NCBI GenBank assembly: GCA_900556135.1
Contig: USNR01000006.1
Coordinates: 1-50,251, forward strand
Length of the DNA: 50,251 nt
DNA from: an uncultured Clostridium sp.
Lineage (GTDB): Bacteria > Bacillota > Clostridia > TANB77 > CAG-508
Reading direction: 5' to 3'
Shown: piece after piece, positions 24,481-35,200 of the stretch
Layout of the letters: each line of letters opens with the position of its first letter
Numbering within the stretch: the first letter of the stretch is position 1
The notes under the pieces: model-generated
Told to the model about the DNA's origin: nothing
Seen by the model: the letters and a program-made list of their open reading frames with translations, nothing else
Databases searched by the model: none
Translations under genes and position numbers: made by a program

Positions 24481-27400
24481 TTATTTTATAGTTACATTTT
24501 CTGCCCCTGCAATTTCTTGCAATTCTTCTAGTATCTCTTTTGTTAAATATAATCCTCCTGCTGGATCATGTCTTTCTCCATTTATGATTTCTACTGGAAT
24601 ATTATTCTTATCTCCTGTAAAGAATTTTAGTGCACCTCTTAGTCTGTCTTTTTGTTTCTCAGTTATATTAGTTATATCTATTACTAAGTTTTGTTTTTTT
24701 ACACTTTCTAATTTTTTAATTTCTCTTGCAACAATTTTAGGTTCTTCATCTTCTCTAATACTTAGTCTCCCTTCAACTAATACAATATTTTCATCTACCA
24801 ATTCATTTGAACATTGCATATAACAGTTTTCAAAGATTATTATTTCGCAACTGCCATACAAATCTTCCACTGTTACAAAAGCCATTATTTTATTATTCTT
24901 TGTATATTTCTTCTTTACACTTGTTATTATTCCAGCCAATTTTACAAACTGACCATCTTTTGCAACTGATGTTCTTATGCTTTCTGCCTGCATATTTCCT
25001 TCATTTTCCTCAGCTGTCTCACTTGCCTCTCTCATTTGTAATGTATTAATATTCGACTGTTTCAATATTTGCTCTCTATATTTTTCTAATGGGTGTCCAG
25101 AAATATATATTCCTAACATTTCTTTTTCCATTGATAATAATTCCTGATCTGTATATTCTTTTAAAGTTGTGTAATTATATTTAAGTTTTTCTAAATCCTC
25201 ACTTTCGTCTGAACTAGCTCCCATATCAAACATAGATACTTGTCCTTGAATATTCTTTTTAGAAGCTCCACTTATTGTATCTATTATATCCTCAAACGAC
25301 GCCATTAAAGTACTTCTTGTTTCTTCAAATTCATCAAAGGCTCCTGCCTTTATTAAACTCTCTATACACTTTTTATTAACAGCTTCTTCTTGCATTCTTT
25401 CACAAAAATCTGTAAAACTTTTATATTCTCCTAGTTTTTCTCTGTTGGCAACAATAGCATCGACTGCAGCAACACCAACATTTTTTATGCTTCCAAGCCC
25501 AAATCTTATTTTCCCGTTATCAACTGTAAATCTTGTAAAACTTCTATTTATATCTGGTTTTAATATGTCTATATGCAATCTTTTGCACTCATCTATATAC
25601 TCTGGAATCTTATCCAAATTTCCTAAAAAGCTGTTAAGCATAGCTGCCATAAACTCATTTGGATAATATGTTTTTAAATATGCTGTTCTATAAGAAACTA
25701 CAGCATAGCATGCAGCATGCGATTTGTTAAATGCATATTTAGCAAATTCTGCCATTTCGTCAAAAATTTTGTTAGCTGAAACTTCATCTATTCCATTTCT
25801 TACACATCCTGGTACAATTACGTTGCCGTTTTCATCTACCTGTCCATTTATAAATATTTCTCTTTCTTTTGCCATTACGTCTAGCTTTTTCTTTCCCATT
25901 GCACGACGTACTAAGTCTGCACGTCCAAGTGAATAGCCTGCTAAATCTCTAACAATTTGCATAACTTGTTCTTGATACACCATACATCCATATGTAACTT
26001 TTAATATTGGTTTTAATGATGGATGTGTATATACTGCGTGGTCAGGATCCTTTTTATTTGCAATATATCTAGGAATTTGATCCATAGGACCTGGACGATA
26101 TAGTGAGACTCCAGCTATAATATCTTCCAAACAGTCTGGTTTTAATTCCTTCATAAAGTTTGTCATTCCCTGGCTTTCAAACTGAAATATCCCCACAGAA
26201 TTTCCATCTTGCCATTGTTTAAATACTTTAGGATCATTCATTTCCTTATCAAACTCAACATCTATATTTTGATCTTTTTTTACCAAATCTATAGTATCTT
26301 GTATAACAGTTAATGTTCTTAACCCTAGAAAGTCCATCTTTAATAGTCCAAGTTCTTCTAGTGTTGTCATTATATATTGAGTAGAAATCATACCCTCTCT
26401 AACATATAATGGAACATAGCTTACAACTGGATCTTTTGTAATTACTATTCCGCACGCATGAGTAGAAGCCTGCCTTGGCATTCCTTCTAAAGCCATTGCA
26501 ATATCCAACAATTTCTTTGTTTCCGGATTAGTTTCATATTCGTTATTTAATTCTTTGTTTTGCTCTAATGCCTTTTTTATTGTAATATGTAATTCATTTG
26601 GTATCATTTTGGCCAATTTATCTGCTACTGCATATGGCATATCTAAAACTCTTGCCACATCTCTAATTACCATTCTAGCAGACATAGTTCCAAATGTTAT
26701 TATTTGTGAAACATGATCTGGACCATATTTTCTTGAAACATAATCTATTACTTCTTGTCTTCTTTCATAACAAAAGTCAACATCAAAATCGGGCATACTA
26801 ATTCTTTCTGGATTTAAGAATCTCTCAAATATTAATCCGTATTTAATAGGATCAATATCTGTTATTTCTATAGCATAAGCAACAATAGATCCAGCTCCAG
26901 AACCTCTTCCTGGTCCTACTGGTATTCCTTGAGTTTTTGCATAATGAATATAATCCCAAACAATTAAGAAATAATCAACATATCCCATTTGCTTAATAAC
27001 ACCTAATTCATAAGCAACTCTATCTAATATCTCTTGCGAAGGATTTTCCCCATATCTATTTTTTATTCCATCTTCGCATAATTTTTTTAAATAATCATAG
27101 TGTGTAGAAAACTCTTCTGGCACATCATAATTGGGTAATATAGTGTGTCCAAACTCAAATGTAACATTACATTTATCAGCTATTTTCACAGTATTTTCGA
27201 TTGCCTCAGGAACTCCTGAAAAATAATCACTCATTTCTTCTGGAGATTTTATATATAGCTCGTCTGTTTCAAACCTCATTCTGTCTTCATCTGTTATCTT
27301 CTTTCCAGTTTGTATACACAATAGTATTTCATGATTGTAGGCATCTTCTTTTTTCAGATAATGCGAATCGTTTGTTGCAACTAATGGAATATTTAGTTTT

Positions 27401-27981
27401 CTAGATAATTCAATTAATTTCTGATTTACTAAAACCTGCTCTCCTATTCCATTATTTTGTATTTCTAAATAATAATCTTTGCCAAATACGCCTCTAAACC
27501 AATTTGCAACTCTTTCCGCTTCTTCCATATCTCCTTTTAGAATAGCTTGTGGAAGCTCTCCTGCCAAGCATGCGCTACAACATACTAAACCTTCATGATA
27601 TTTTTCTAGTACCTCTTTATCTATTCTTGGTTTATAGTAAAAGCCCTCTGTAAAACCTATTGAAACTAATTTAGTTAAATTTTTATATCCCTCATTATCT
27701 TTTGCAAGTAAAATCAAATGATTATATTTGCTATCTATATTAGGATCTTTATCTGTTCTACTTCTTGGTGCAACATAAACCTCGCAACCAATAATAGGTT
27801 TTATTCCATTTGCTAAACAAGCCTTATAAAAATCAACTGCACCAAACATAACCCCATGGTCTGTTATCGCCATTGCTTTCATTCCTAGCTCTTTTGCTCT
27901 TACTGGTAAGTCTTTTATTCTATTAGCTCCATCAAGTAAACTAAATTCACTATGGACGTGTAAATGTACAAATTCTGGCAT
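24481..27981 (-). CDS. dnaE: DNA polymerase III subunit alpha DnaE
   Basis: A 1166-aa replicative polymerase. The N-terminal PHP domain begins FVHLHVHSEFSLLDGANR and keeps the His/Asp set. The palm contains PDFDVDFCYERR with the catalytic Asp residues and GPGRGSGAGS, a phosphate-binding element. The C-terminal region holds the helix-hairpin-helix and OB-fold (about 970-1090) that contact the clamp and ssDNA. Being DnaE-type (no 3'-5' exonuclease insertion), it is either the main polymerase or the lagging-strand primer extender next to a PolC; no polC is present here. The start ATG has GGAGG 8 nt before, and a clear promoter lies at 28008-28036. Confidence 0.97.
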   Translation of the reverse strand: MPEFVHLHVHSEFSLLDGANRIKDLPVRAKELGMKAMAITDHGVMFGAVDFYKACLANGIKPIIGCEVYVAPRSRTDKDPNIDSKYNHLILLAKDNEGYKNLTKLVSIGFTEGFYYKPRIDKEVLEKYHEGLVCCSACLAGELPQAILKGDMEEAERVANWFRGVFGKDYYLEIQNNGIGEQVLVNQKLIELSRKLNIPLVATNDSHYLKKEDAYNHEILLCIQTGKKITDEDRMRFETDELYIKSPEEMSDYFSGVPEAIENTVKIADKCNVTFEFGHTILPNYDVPEEFSTHYDYLKKLCEDGIKNRYGENPSQEILDRVAYELGVIKQMGYVDYFLIVWDYIHYAKTQGIPVGPGRGSGAGSIVAYAIEITDIDPIKYGLIFERFLNPERISMPDFDVDFCYERRQEVIDYVSRKYGPDHVSQIITFGTMSARMVIRDVARVLDMPYAVADKLAKMIPNELHITIKKALEQNKELNNEYETNPETKKLLDIAMALEGMPRQASTHACGIVITKDPVVSYVPLYVREGMISTQYIMTTLEELGLLKMDFLGLRTLTVIQDTIDLVKKDQNIDVEFDKEMNDPKVFKQWQDGNSVGIFQFESQGMTNFMKELKPDCLEDIIAGVSLYRPGPMDQIPRYIANKKDPDHAVYTHPSLKPILKVTYGCMVYQEQVMQIVRDLAGYSLGRADLVRRAMGKKKLDVMAKEREIFINGQVDENGNVIVPGCVRNGIDEVSANKIFDEMAEFAKYAFNKSHAACYAVVSYRTAYLKTYYPNEFMAAMLNSFLGNLDKIPEYIDECKRLHIDILKPDINRSFTRFTVDNGKIRFGLGSIKNVGVAAVDAIVANREKLGEYKSFTDFCERMQEEAVNKKCIESLIKAGAFDEFEETRSTLMASFEDIIDTISGASKKNIQGQVSMFDMGASSDESEDLEKLKYNYTTLKEYTDQELLSMEKEMLGIYISGHPLEKYREQILKQSNINTLQMREASETAEENEGNMQAESIRTSVAKDGQFVKLAGIITSVKKKYTKNNKIMAFVTVEDLYGSCEIIIFENCYMQCSNELVDENIVLVEGRLSIREDEEPKIVAREIKKLESVKKQNLVIDITNITEKQKDRLRGALKFFTGDKNNIPVEIINGERHDPAGGLYLTKEILEELQEIAGAENVTIK

Positions 27982-28007
27982 ATATATTCCTCCATTTTAT
28001 ACTGACT

Positions 28008-28036
28008 ATTCTATCATTATTTCCACTTTTTTTCAA
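28008..28036 (-). promoter_or_regulatory. promoter of dnaE
   Basis: Minus-strand TTGAAA (28031-28036), a 17-bp spacer and TAGAAT (28008-28013), about 20 nt before the start region. Confidence 0.7.
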
Positions 28037-28098
28037 GATAAATACTTATAAATTCGCATTTATAAAACATCAAAAATTAATAAAATATTATTGTATTT

Positions 28099-28452
28099 TT
28101 ATACAATTTGTTTTATATGATTTATCTTATGCTTGTTTCCATTCATATACACTTCAATAACATCTATTCTTATATACATATCTTTAATGTAATTTTTATA
28201 CAAATAATATTCAATTGCATTTTTTATATGTTTTTTCTTTACATCATTTACCGCTTCACCTGGCTTTCCATAACTTAAATTAGTTCTAGTTTTTACTTCT
28301 ACAAATACTAACTCTTCTTTATCTAAAGCTATTATATCTATTTCACCTTGTCTGCACCTGAAATTTCTTTCTATAATTAAATAATTCTTTTTCTCTAAAT
28401 ATCGAATTGCTATATCTTCGCCTTCTTTTCCAATCTCCTGTTTAAAGAACAT
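28099..28452 (-). CDS. yraN: UPF0102 family protein YraN
   Basis: A 117-aa endonuclease-like fold with GEDIAIRYLEKKNY, RCRQGEIDIIALD and VFVEVKTRTNLSYGKPGEAV, matching the restriction-endonuclease-type UPF0102 (YraN) family. The Asp and the Glu-x-Lys residues form its putative metal site. The cellular function is not established; the gene often sits next to dprA or rnhB. Its ATG directly follows the dprA stop (1 bp gap), so translation is coupled. The last gene before dnaE, it has no visible terminator. Confidence 0.92.
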   Translation of the reverse strand: MFFKQEIGKEGEDIAIRYLEKKNYLIIERNFRCRQGEIDIIALDKEELVFVEVKTRTNLSYGKPGEAVNDVKKKHIKNAIEYYLYKNYIKDMYIRIDVIEVYMNGNKHKINHIKQIV

Positions 28453-28453
28453 C

Positions 28454-29332
28454 TTAATTCCTTCTTATTTTGAATAGATTTCCAGCAGTTTGGCTTATAT
28501 AACCTTCTAGTTCCATCATTGTTAATATTGCATTCGTTTCTGATATGTTTTTGTTTATTTGCCTACTTATTTCGTCTTTCGTCATTGCCTTTTCTTTTAA
28601 CAGATGAAAAATTTCACTATATTCTTCCGAAACCTGTATTTTTTCTTCTTCTATTTCTTGAATACTATCTTTTTCATTTCTCCCATACAAATCTTTCACA
28701 ATTTGCATAGGGTCAGTAACAATCTGCGCTCCTTTTAATATCAATTCATTTGTAGCAACACCACTCTTGCTATCTAAATTATGCGGTATGCAATACAATT
28801 TCTTTTTATGCAGTTTTGCATACCTAGCAGTAACCAATGTTCCTCCAGATCTTCTAGCCTCTATTACTAATACAGCATCTGCCATTCCACTAATTATTCT
28901 ATTTCTCTTTGGAAATCCCTCTAGCTTGGTTTCTTCATCATCTTTGTGTTCTGTTATTACACATCCATCATTTTCAATAATCTCATTATACAGCCATATA
29001 TTTTCTCTTGGATATAAATGCTTCATTCCACCACCTAATACCGCTATTGTTTTTCCTTTTTCATAAACAGCTCCTTGGTGTGCTGCTGCATCTATGCCGA
29101 CTGCAAGTCCACTTATTACACATATATTATTTTTTGCTAATTCCATAGCAAAAATACCTGCATATTTTCTCCCATACTCACTACAATCTCTTGCTCCCAC
29201 AATAGCAACAATCTTTTTATGATTTAATAAATTGCAGTTACCTACATAGTATATTTTCTTTGGGAATTTATCTATATTTAATAATCTGCTTGGATATTCA
29301 TCACTTTTATAATCTATCATTTTAGTTTCCAA
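28454..29332 (-). CDS. dprA: DNA processing protein DprA
   Basis: Binds incoming single-stranded DNA and loads RecA during transformation. The Rossmann fold carries IVGARDCSEYGRKYAGIFA, VISGLAVGIDAAAHQGA and TIAVLGGGMKHLYPREN, and the winged-helix-like DprA C-terminal region follows (IFHLLKEKAMTKDEISRQI). At 292 aa it is a normal length for Firmicutes; some have a longer tail. I accept a TTG start (29332), because AGGAGG lies 8 nt upstream; the next ATG would be 20 nt away. It sits between comM and yraN, a set often linked to competence and recombination. Confidence 0.93.
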   Translation of the reverse strand: METKMIDYKSDEYPSRLLNIDKFPKKIYYVGNCNLLNHKKIVAIVGARDCSEYGRKYAGIFAMELAKNNICVISGLAVGIDAAAHQGAVYEKGKTIAVLGGGMKHLYPRENIWLYNEIIENDGCVITEHKDDEETKLEGFPKRNRIISGMADAVLVIEARRSGGTLVTARYAKLHKKKLYCIPHNLDSKSGVATNELILKGAQIVTDPMQIVKDLYGRNEKDSIQEIEEEKIQVSEEYSEIFHLLKEKAMTKDEISRQINKNISETNAILTMMELEGYISQTAGNLFKIRRN

Positions 29333-29397
29333 ATTATTGTCCTCCTTTTCTTATCATTAACTTTAAACTTATCTATTTTCTTGCTCTTTATATATTA

Positions 29398-30249
29398 TTA
29401 GTTTTTCCAATATTTTCTATCTAAACTCCTATATTGAATTGCTTCTGCTACATGTTTGCTTTCTATATTTTTACTTTCTTCCAAATCTGCAATAGTTCTT
29501 GCAACCTTTAAAATTCTCCCATATGCTCTTGCACTCAAACCTAATTTTTCAAAAACAGATTTCATTATTTTTTTGCCTTTCTCATCTAAAACGCAGTATT
29601 TTTCTACCAACTTTGGTGTTAATTCTGCATTAGAATAAATATGATAATCTTTATATCTTTCTATTTGTATTTTTCTAGCTTTATTCACTCTCTGTCTTAT
29701 TGTACTTGACTTTTCTATAGGTTTGTTTGAATTTAAGTTTTCATATTTTACTGGTGTTACTTCTATTTGTATATCTATTCTATCTAATAAAGGTCCGCTT
29801 ACCTTTCCCATATATCGCTCTATCGCTTTAGTTGTACATGTACATTCTTTTTCTACCGAGCCATAAAATCCACAAGGGCATGGATTCATAGAAGCAACAA
29901 ACATAAATTGACATGGATATGTTAATGTTGCATTTACTCTACTTATAGTTACTATTCCATCTTCTAATGGTCCTCTTAATACTTCCAATGTTGATTTATC
30001 GAACTCTGGTAACTCATCTAGGAACAATACTCCAAAATGAGCTAAACTTATTTCTCCTGGTTTAGGTATTTTTCCTCCACCTATCAAAGAAGCTTTTGAT
30101 ATTGTATGATGTGGAGCCCTACATTGTCTTTCTGTAACCAATGGCTTATTTGAAGGAAGTTTTCCTGCCACACTATAAATTTTGCTAATTTCTAAGGATT
30201 CTTCAAATGTTAAATCTGGTAATATTGTGGGTATTCTTTTAGCCATCAT
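29398..30249 (-). CDS. comM: ComM/YifB-like ATPase, C-terminal part of a frameshifted gene
   Basis: Residues after the frameshift: AKRIPTILPDLTFEES, HHTISKASLIGGG, LAHFGVLFLDELPEF (Walker B), the Mg-chelatase-like AAA+ core, and MNPCPCGFYGS with YMGKVSGPLLDRIDIQ (sensor/arginine finger). The C-terminal end closes with the ComM helical domain. In Vibrio, ComM is a helicase that promotes branch migration in transformation. It overlaps the N-terminal fragment (30239-30934) by 11 bp in another frame. A single extra C at about 30259 separates the two; without it the frame would run through. It would otherwise give a protein of about 510 aa. Confidence 0.85.
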   Translation of the reverse strand: MMAKRIPTILPDLTFEESLEISKIYSVAGKLPSNKPLVTERQCRAPHHTISKASLIGGGKIPKPGEISLAHFGVLFLDELPEFDKSTLEVLRGPLEDGIVTISRVNATLTYPCQFMFVASMNPCPCGFYGSVEKECTCTTKAIERYMGKVSGPLLDRIDIQIEVTPVKYENLNSNKPIEKSSTIRQRVNKARKIQIERYKDYHIYSNAELTPKLVEKYCVLDEKGKKIMKSVFEKLGLSARAYGRILKVARTIADLEESKNIESKHVAEAIQYRSLDRKYWKN

Positions 30250-30934
30250 AGTTTTTCCGAGACCCTGGGCTACCTATTAATATACAATTATGTCCGCCTG
30301 CTGCCGCAACTTCTAATGCTCTTTTTATATTTTCTTGCCCCTTTACCTCTGCAAAGTCCAGTATTTTGCTTTCTTTGTTCTTAAAAATCTCATTTAAGTC
30401 AACTTCTTCTGTACCAATATTAACTTTTCCGTTCAAATAACCAACAACTTCAGTTAACGAACTTACTCCTAGAACTTCTATTCCTTTTACTATTGCTCCC
30501 TCTTTTGCGTTCTCTTTGGGCACAATTATTTTCTTTATTCCCAATTTTTTTGCCTCTATACATATTGGCAATATACCGTTAATTTTATTTATTTTCCCAT
30601 CCAAAGAAAGCTCTCCTACAAAAGCTATTTTTTTCTCATTTATTTTGCCTATTTCACCAAAATCCAATAATATTCCAATAGCAATAGGTAAATCATAAAA
30701 AGTTCCTTCTTTTCTAACATCTGCTGGAGCTAAATTAACTACAATTTTTCTACTTTGAAATTCATAACCAGAATTTTTAATTGCTGTTCTTACACGTTCT
30801 TTTGCTTCCTTTACGCTTATATCTGGAAGTCCTACAATTTCCCAATTTGGCATTCCAGCTGAAACATCAACTTGCACTTCAATTAAACATCCCTCTAATC
30901 CATGAAGCGATATACTATTTATTTTTGATAACAT
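30239..30934 (-). CDS. comM: ComM/YifB-like ATPase, N-terminal part of a frameshifted gene
   Basis: Carries the conserved N-terminal ChlI-like domain of ComM (GLEGCLIEVQVDVSAGMPNW, VGLPDISVKEAKERVRTA, VNLAPADVRKEGTFYDLPIA). It stops 14 codons after AAAGGHNCILIG, in the middle of Walker A: it reads GSPGSRKNYDG rather than the expected GSPGSGKTMMA. The expected sequence is restored by skipping one C at 30259. So the break is one base in an otherwise intact gene: pseudogene, sequencing error or programmed +1 frameshift. A ribosome binding site (AAGGA) precedes the ATG. Confidence 0.85.
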   Translation of the reverse strand: MLSKINSISLHGLEGCLIEVQVDVSAGMPNWEIVGLPDISVKEAKERVRTAIKNSGYEFQSRKIVVNLAPADVRKEGTFYDLPIAIGILLDFGEIGKINEKKIAFVGELSLDGKINKINGILPICIEAKKLGIKKIIVPKENAKEGAIVKGIEVLGVSSLTEVVGYLNGKVNIGTEEVDLNEIFKNKESKILDFAEVKGQENIKRALEVAAAGGHNCILIGSPGSRKNYDG

Positions 30935-31065
30935 ATGATTCCTTCTTTTTTGAAATTTTGAAATGTTCTCATACTAAAAAATGTATAAGATTTTATTCCC
31001 CTTGGTTACAAAAAATGAATTAAAATATTTGAATTAAACTATAATATAAATATCATATATACAAA

Positions 31066-31112
31066 GAAAAGGCAAGCAAAATCGTACGACAAAAAGCGAC
31101 ATTGCTTGCTTA
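31066..31112 (-). terminator. terminator of the polysaccharide deacetylase gene
   Basis: On the minus strand a GCAAGCAA-type stem (8-9 bp) encloses a second small TCG/CGA stem and is followed by CCTTTTCTTTG. Overlaps the stop codon region. Confidence 0.6.
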
Positions 31113-31985
31113 TTTATTTTTTAAAAACCTAGAAATGCTTATTCCAGTTACTCTATTGTTTCTTTTTAACTGGTATAAACAATTCGGATCTTTAGTAATA
31201 TAATTCGTTCCAGAAATACATGATAAACTTGCTTTAAATCCCATATCTTTTATTATTTCTAAGGAAGCCTTACTTATGGCTCCAAATGGATATGTAAAAG
31301 TATTTGGTTCATATTCTGTATTTTCTTTAAACTCATTTTGAAGTTTAGTTATATCTTCTGTAAGTATTTTTTTATATTCTTCAATCGACTCCCAGCTCTT
31401 CTTTCTGCACCCTTTTCTCCCATTATTTAGTCCATGTAAATTATATGTATGATTCTGAAATTCTATTGTTCCATCTTCCATAAGCTCTTTAATATCTTTC
31501 CATCTTAAATAACTATAATTAAGATTCGTCTCATCTGATTTTGTGTAGGTATCTGTGTATTGTCCTACTATTGATATAACAGCTCTCATTTCATACTTTT
31601 TTAACAATGGAACTGCATACCCCAAATTATTATAATATCCATCATCAAATGTTAATATAATAGGCTTTTGTGGAAGTGCTTTTCCTTCATATACATAGGC
31701 TATTAAGTCTTGCATTACTATAGTTTGATATCCATTTTCTTTAATGTATTTTAAATCGTTTTCAAACTCACTTGGATGTATGATATAGTCTCCACTCCTC
31801 GATTTTAATACACTATGGTACATAATTATTGGAACTGCAATATTTTCCTGTTCTTTCACTTGTGCATTCACATTGATTGACTTTGTATCTTTGTTTCTTA
31901 TACATAAATAGCACCCTACTGCTATTACTATCAATATAATTATTGATAGCATAATCTTATAATTAATTTTAATAACTTTTATCAT
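31110..31985 (-). CDS. membrane-anchored polysaccharide deacetylase
   Basis: A 291-aa NodB-fold enzyme with an N-terminal membrane anchor (about residues 10-28). Motif 1 TFDDGYYNN supplies Asp residues for metal and catalysis, and the FQNHTYNLHGL segment supplies the His pair. The RKDI-equivalent region is YLRWKDIKEL. The catalytic TYPFGAIS near the end contains the Pro-Phe substrate groove. Homologues remove N-acetyl groups from peptidoglycan, chitin or other wall polysaccharides outside the cell. It lies 27 bp after rqcP and is presumably co-transcribed from the addA promoter. Which polymer is modified cannot be told. Confidence 0.85.
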   Translation of the reverse strand: MIKVIKINYKIMLSIIILIVIAVGCYLCIRNKDTKSINVNAQVKEQENIAVPIIMYHSVLKSRSGDYIIHPSEFENDLKYIKENGYQTIVMQDLIAYVYEGKALPQKPIILTFDDGYYNNLGYAVPLLKKYEMRAVISIVGQYTDTYTKSDETNLNYSYLRWKDIKELMEDGTIEFQNHTYNLHGLNNGRKGCRKKSWESIEEYKKILTEDITKLQNEFKENTEYEPNTFTYPFGAISKASLEIIKDMGFKASLSCISGTNYITKDPNCLYQLKRNNRVTGISISRFLKNK

Positions 31986-32012
31986 AATTAATTATATTCT
32001 TGTTGAAAGAAG

Positions 32013-32252
32013 TTATACTATTTCTTCTACCAATTTTCCCATGTCTTTTCCTTGAACTTGTGGTATTTTTACAATTTTAAATTTAGAAATCTTATCTCCA
32101 AATTTTATTTCTATAATATCATCTACCTTTACTTCATAGCTAGGCTTTACCACTTTTCCATTTACACTTATTCTTCCTCCATCTGCTGCTTCGTTTGCAA
32201 CAGTTCTTCTTTTAATTATTCTAGACACTTTTAAAAATTTATCTAATCTCAC
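32013..32252 (-). CDS. rqcP: S4-domain ribosome quality control factor RqcP (YabO)
   Basis: A 79-aa single S4 domain: MRLDKFLKVSRIIKRRTVA, NEAADGGRISVNGKVVKPSY, then DIIEIKFG. This is the RqcP/YabO signature in Firmicutes. RqcP works with RqcH on stalled 50S subunits to add alanine tails to unfinished chains. Its start overlaps the end of addA by 14 bp, so translation is likely coupled. The neighbour is unrelated in function (addA), which is unusual compared with the mfd/yabO order in Bacillus. Confidence 0.9.
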   Translation of the reverse strand: MRLDKFLKVSRIIKRRTVANEAADGGRISVNGKVVKPSYEVKVDDIIEIKFGDKISKFKIVKIPQVQGKDMGKLVEEIV

Positions 32253-35200
32253 TTTTTTTCACCCCATTAACTTCTATAAATTTGTTAAGATATAAACTAT
32301 ATATTCCCACTTTATCAACTTTTCTTTTTAGAGCTTGCTCCAAAGCTTCTTTGTAGAGTTCTAATTGTTTTTCATATTTTTGAACCAGCACTGATTCTTC
32401 ATTCATTTTTACAAAATCTGTTTTGTAGTCTATTAAAACTAGATTATCTTTATCATCCACAAAATATAAATCTATAATTCCTTGGACTAATATATTTTCA
32501 TTCTCCCCAACATCTTCTTTATATATTTCATTTACTGGGATATTTATATAAAATGGTTGTTCCTTATGTATTTCTTTTGCTTTTCTTAATTCTTTCCACA
32601 AATCAGACTCTGTATACTTCTCTAATTTTGCAACATCTATGTTTTTTGCTTGTTTATCAGTTATTATCTCTTTTTTTACTAACTCCTCTATCATTTCTTT
32701 TATTAAATCTTTATTGTAGTCTTTTTTCTCATTCATTTTTTGCACACACAAATGCATTAATGTACCTTTTTCAGCTCCTGTAAGCTTAACTTCTTCAACA
32801 TCATTTAAGAATCTAGGTTTAAATTCAGTATTTACTTTTCTCAAAGCTTTTTCTTCTGCTACTTCATAACTATCATCATTATCGCTATATTCATTTTTAT
32901 TGTTTAAATTAGTTAATTCTTTAATTTTTGTTACAGATGTTTTGGTTGGTATTTCATTTAGCTCTGAATATTTATACTTCCAGTTCATAATCTGTTTGAT
33001 TTTATTTTTCTGTTCTTCATCAGAGTTCTTGCATACTTCATCATTAATCTTTTCTATAATGTCAATATCTTCTGCTTTACTATCACTCGATTTTTCTTTT
33101 AATAATTCAGATTTTTTTATTATATTCAAATTTAATACTTCTTCCATTTTTTCCTTTGCATACACTAATTCTAACCAATCCAAATATGTTTTATACTTTT
33201 GAACTAAAAATGGATTTATTGTATTTTTGTCTTTTCCATATATTTCTAATGCTTTTAATTTTTCATCTAATATTTTGTTTACATCTTTTTGCATTCCGGT
33301 TATTATTAATTTTTCTTTTGCTCTTGTTAATGCAACATATAAAACTCTCATTTCTTCTGAAATTATTTCTTGTCTTGCCATTATAGATATCGCCTTTTTA
33401 GGCAATGTTTTAAACTCTATATGTCTGATAGAATCTATGTATTGCATTCCCAATCCTAAATCTTGATGTAATAGGAGCTTATCATTTAAGTCCTGAAAAT
33501 TAAAGCTTTTGCCAGTTCCTGCAATTATTACCACTGGAAATTCTAGCCCCTTACTTTTGTGTATACTCATTATTCTTACAACATTCTCATTTTCTCCAAT
33601 AATTTTAGCAACGCCTGTGTCTCCATTAGACATTTTTATTTTATCTATAAATGTTATAAAATTATACAATCCCTTAAAGCTTGCCGATTCATATTGCTTT
33701 GCTTTTTCAAATAGTAATCTTAAATTTGCAACTCTTAGCTTGCCATTTGGAAGTAATTCCACATAATTCATATATCCTGTCTGTGTATATATCTGCCATA
33801 TTAATTCATCCAAAGGCTTATATTTTTCAGCCTCTCTCCAATTTTCTACTTTTTCTAAGAAATCATTTATCTTATTTTTTAAATCTATATTTACATCTAA
33901 GTCTTTGGTTTTTAACATTTTTTCATAAAAAGATTCTTTATTTCCTGCAAAACTAATTTCTATAAGCTCATTATCTGTAAAATTTCCTATTGCTGAACGC
34001 ATTACCGTAACCAATGGTATATCTTGCATTGGATTGTCTATTATCTTTAATAGCGACATTATTGTTTCAACTTCTGTTGATTGAAAATATCCCTCTGAGC
34101 TATCACTATATACTGTAATTCCTAATGATGCTATTTCTTTTTCATATATTGGTGCCATAGCATTTGCACTTCTTAAAAGTACTGCAATATCTTTAAACTC
34201 TATATTTCTTTTTCCCAATTTTTTATCTATTACCTGATACTTTTCATCTATTAATTGACGGATTTTTCTTGCAACAAACCTTGCTTCAAGTACAATATTT
34301 TCAACTCTTTCTTCTTGCATATCGCCATCTTCTGAACCTTTCCAAATATCATCATCATCCTCTTTTAAATCTATGATATCTAGCTCTACTGTGTAGTTTT
34401 GGTCCTCTACATTTTCGTAATTAGCTCCCAAGTTCAAATATTCACTTTCATTGTATTCTATATTGCCAAGCTTTTTGCTCATAATATTTTTAAATACCAT
34501 ATTTGTAACATCTAAAACATTTTGTCTACTTCTAAAATTTTTGAATAGTTGAATTTTCCTATCTTCTCCACTATCTGGTTCTAGCTTATATGTATCGTAT
34601 TTTTGTAAAAACAGCTCAGGTCTAGCCTGTCTAAATTTATATATACTTTGTTTAACATCTCCAACCATAAAAATATTATTGTTTTTAGAAACACTTGTTA
34701 ATATCAATTCTTGAACCAAGTTACTATCCTGATACTCATCAATTGCAATTTCTTCAAACTTTTCCTGATATCGTTTTGCCACATCTGTAACCTTTACACT
34801 TCCATCCTCTTCTTTTTTTACAAGTATTTTAAGTGCAAGATGTTCCATGTCGTTGAAATCTATTATATTTCTTTCTCTCTTTTTCTTGTAAAATCTCTGG
34901 CTAAATTCTAATATTATCTCTTTCAAGCTTATAAGAATTTCATACATAAATAAAATATCAGCTGAAGCAGACTTTGTATCATATGGTATCAAATCTTTTA
35001 TTTTCTCATATTCATCTTTTACTTGATCTCTTATAACCTTTGAGTCCTTAACAAATTGCTGTAAATTTTCTTCTAATTTTCTATCTGCTGCCCAATTTTT
35101 ATTCTTAAAATTTTGAATAAAAATTGCGGTCTCATCCCAATTGTTCAACTTTATCTTTAATTTTTTATAATTTTCTATATCATCTTTTATAACAGCTATA

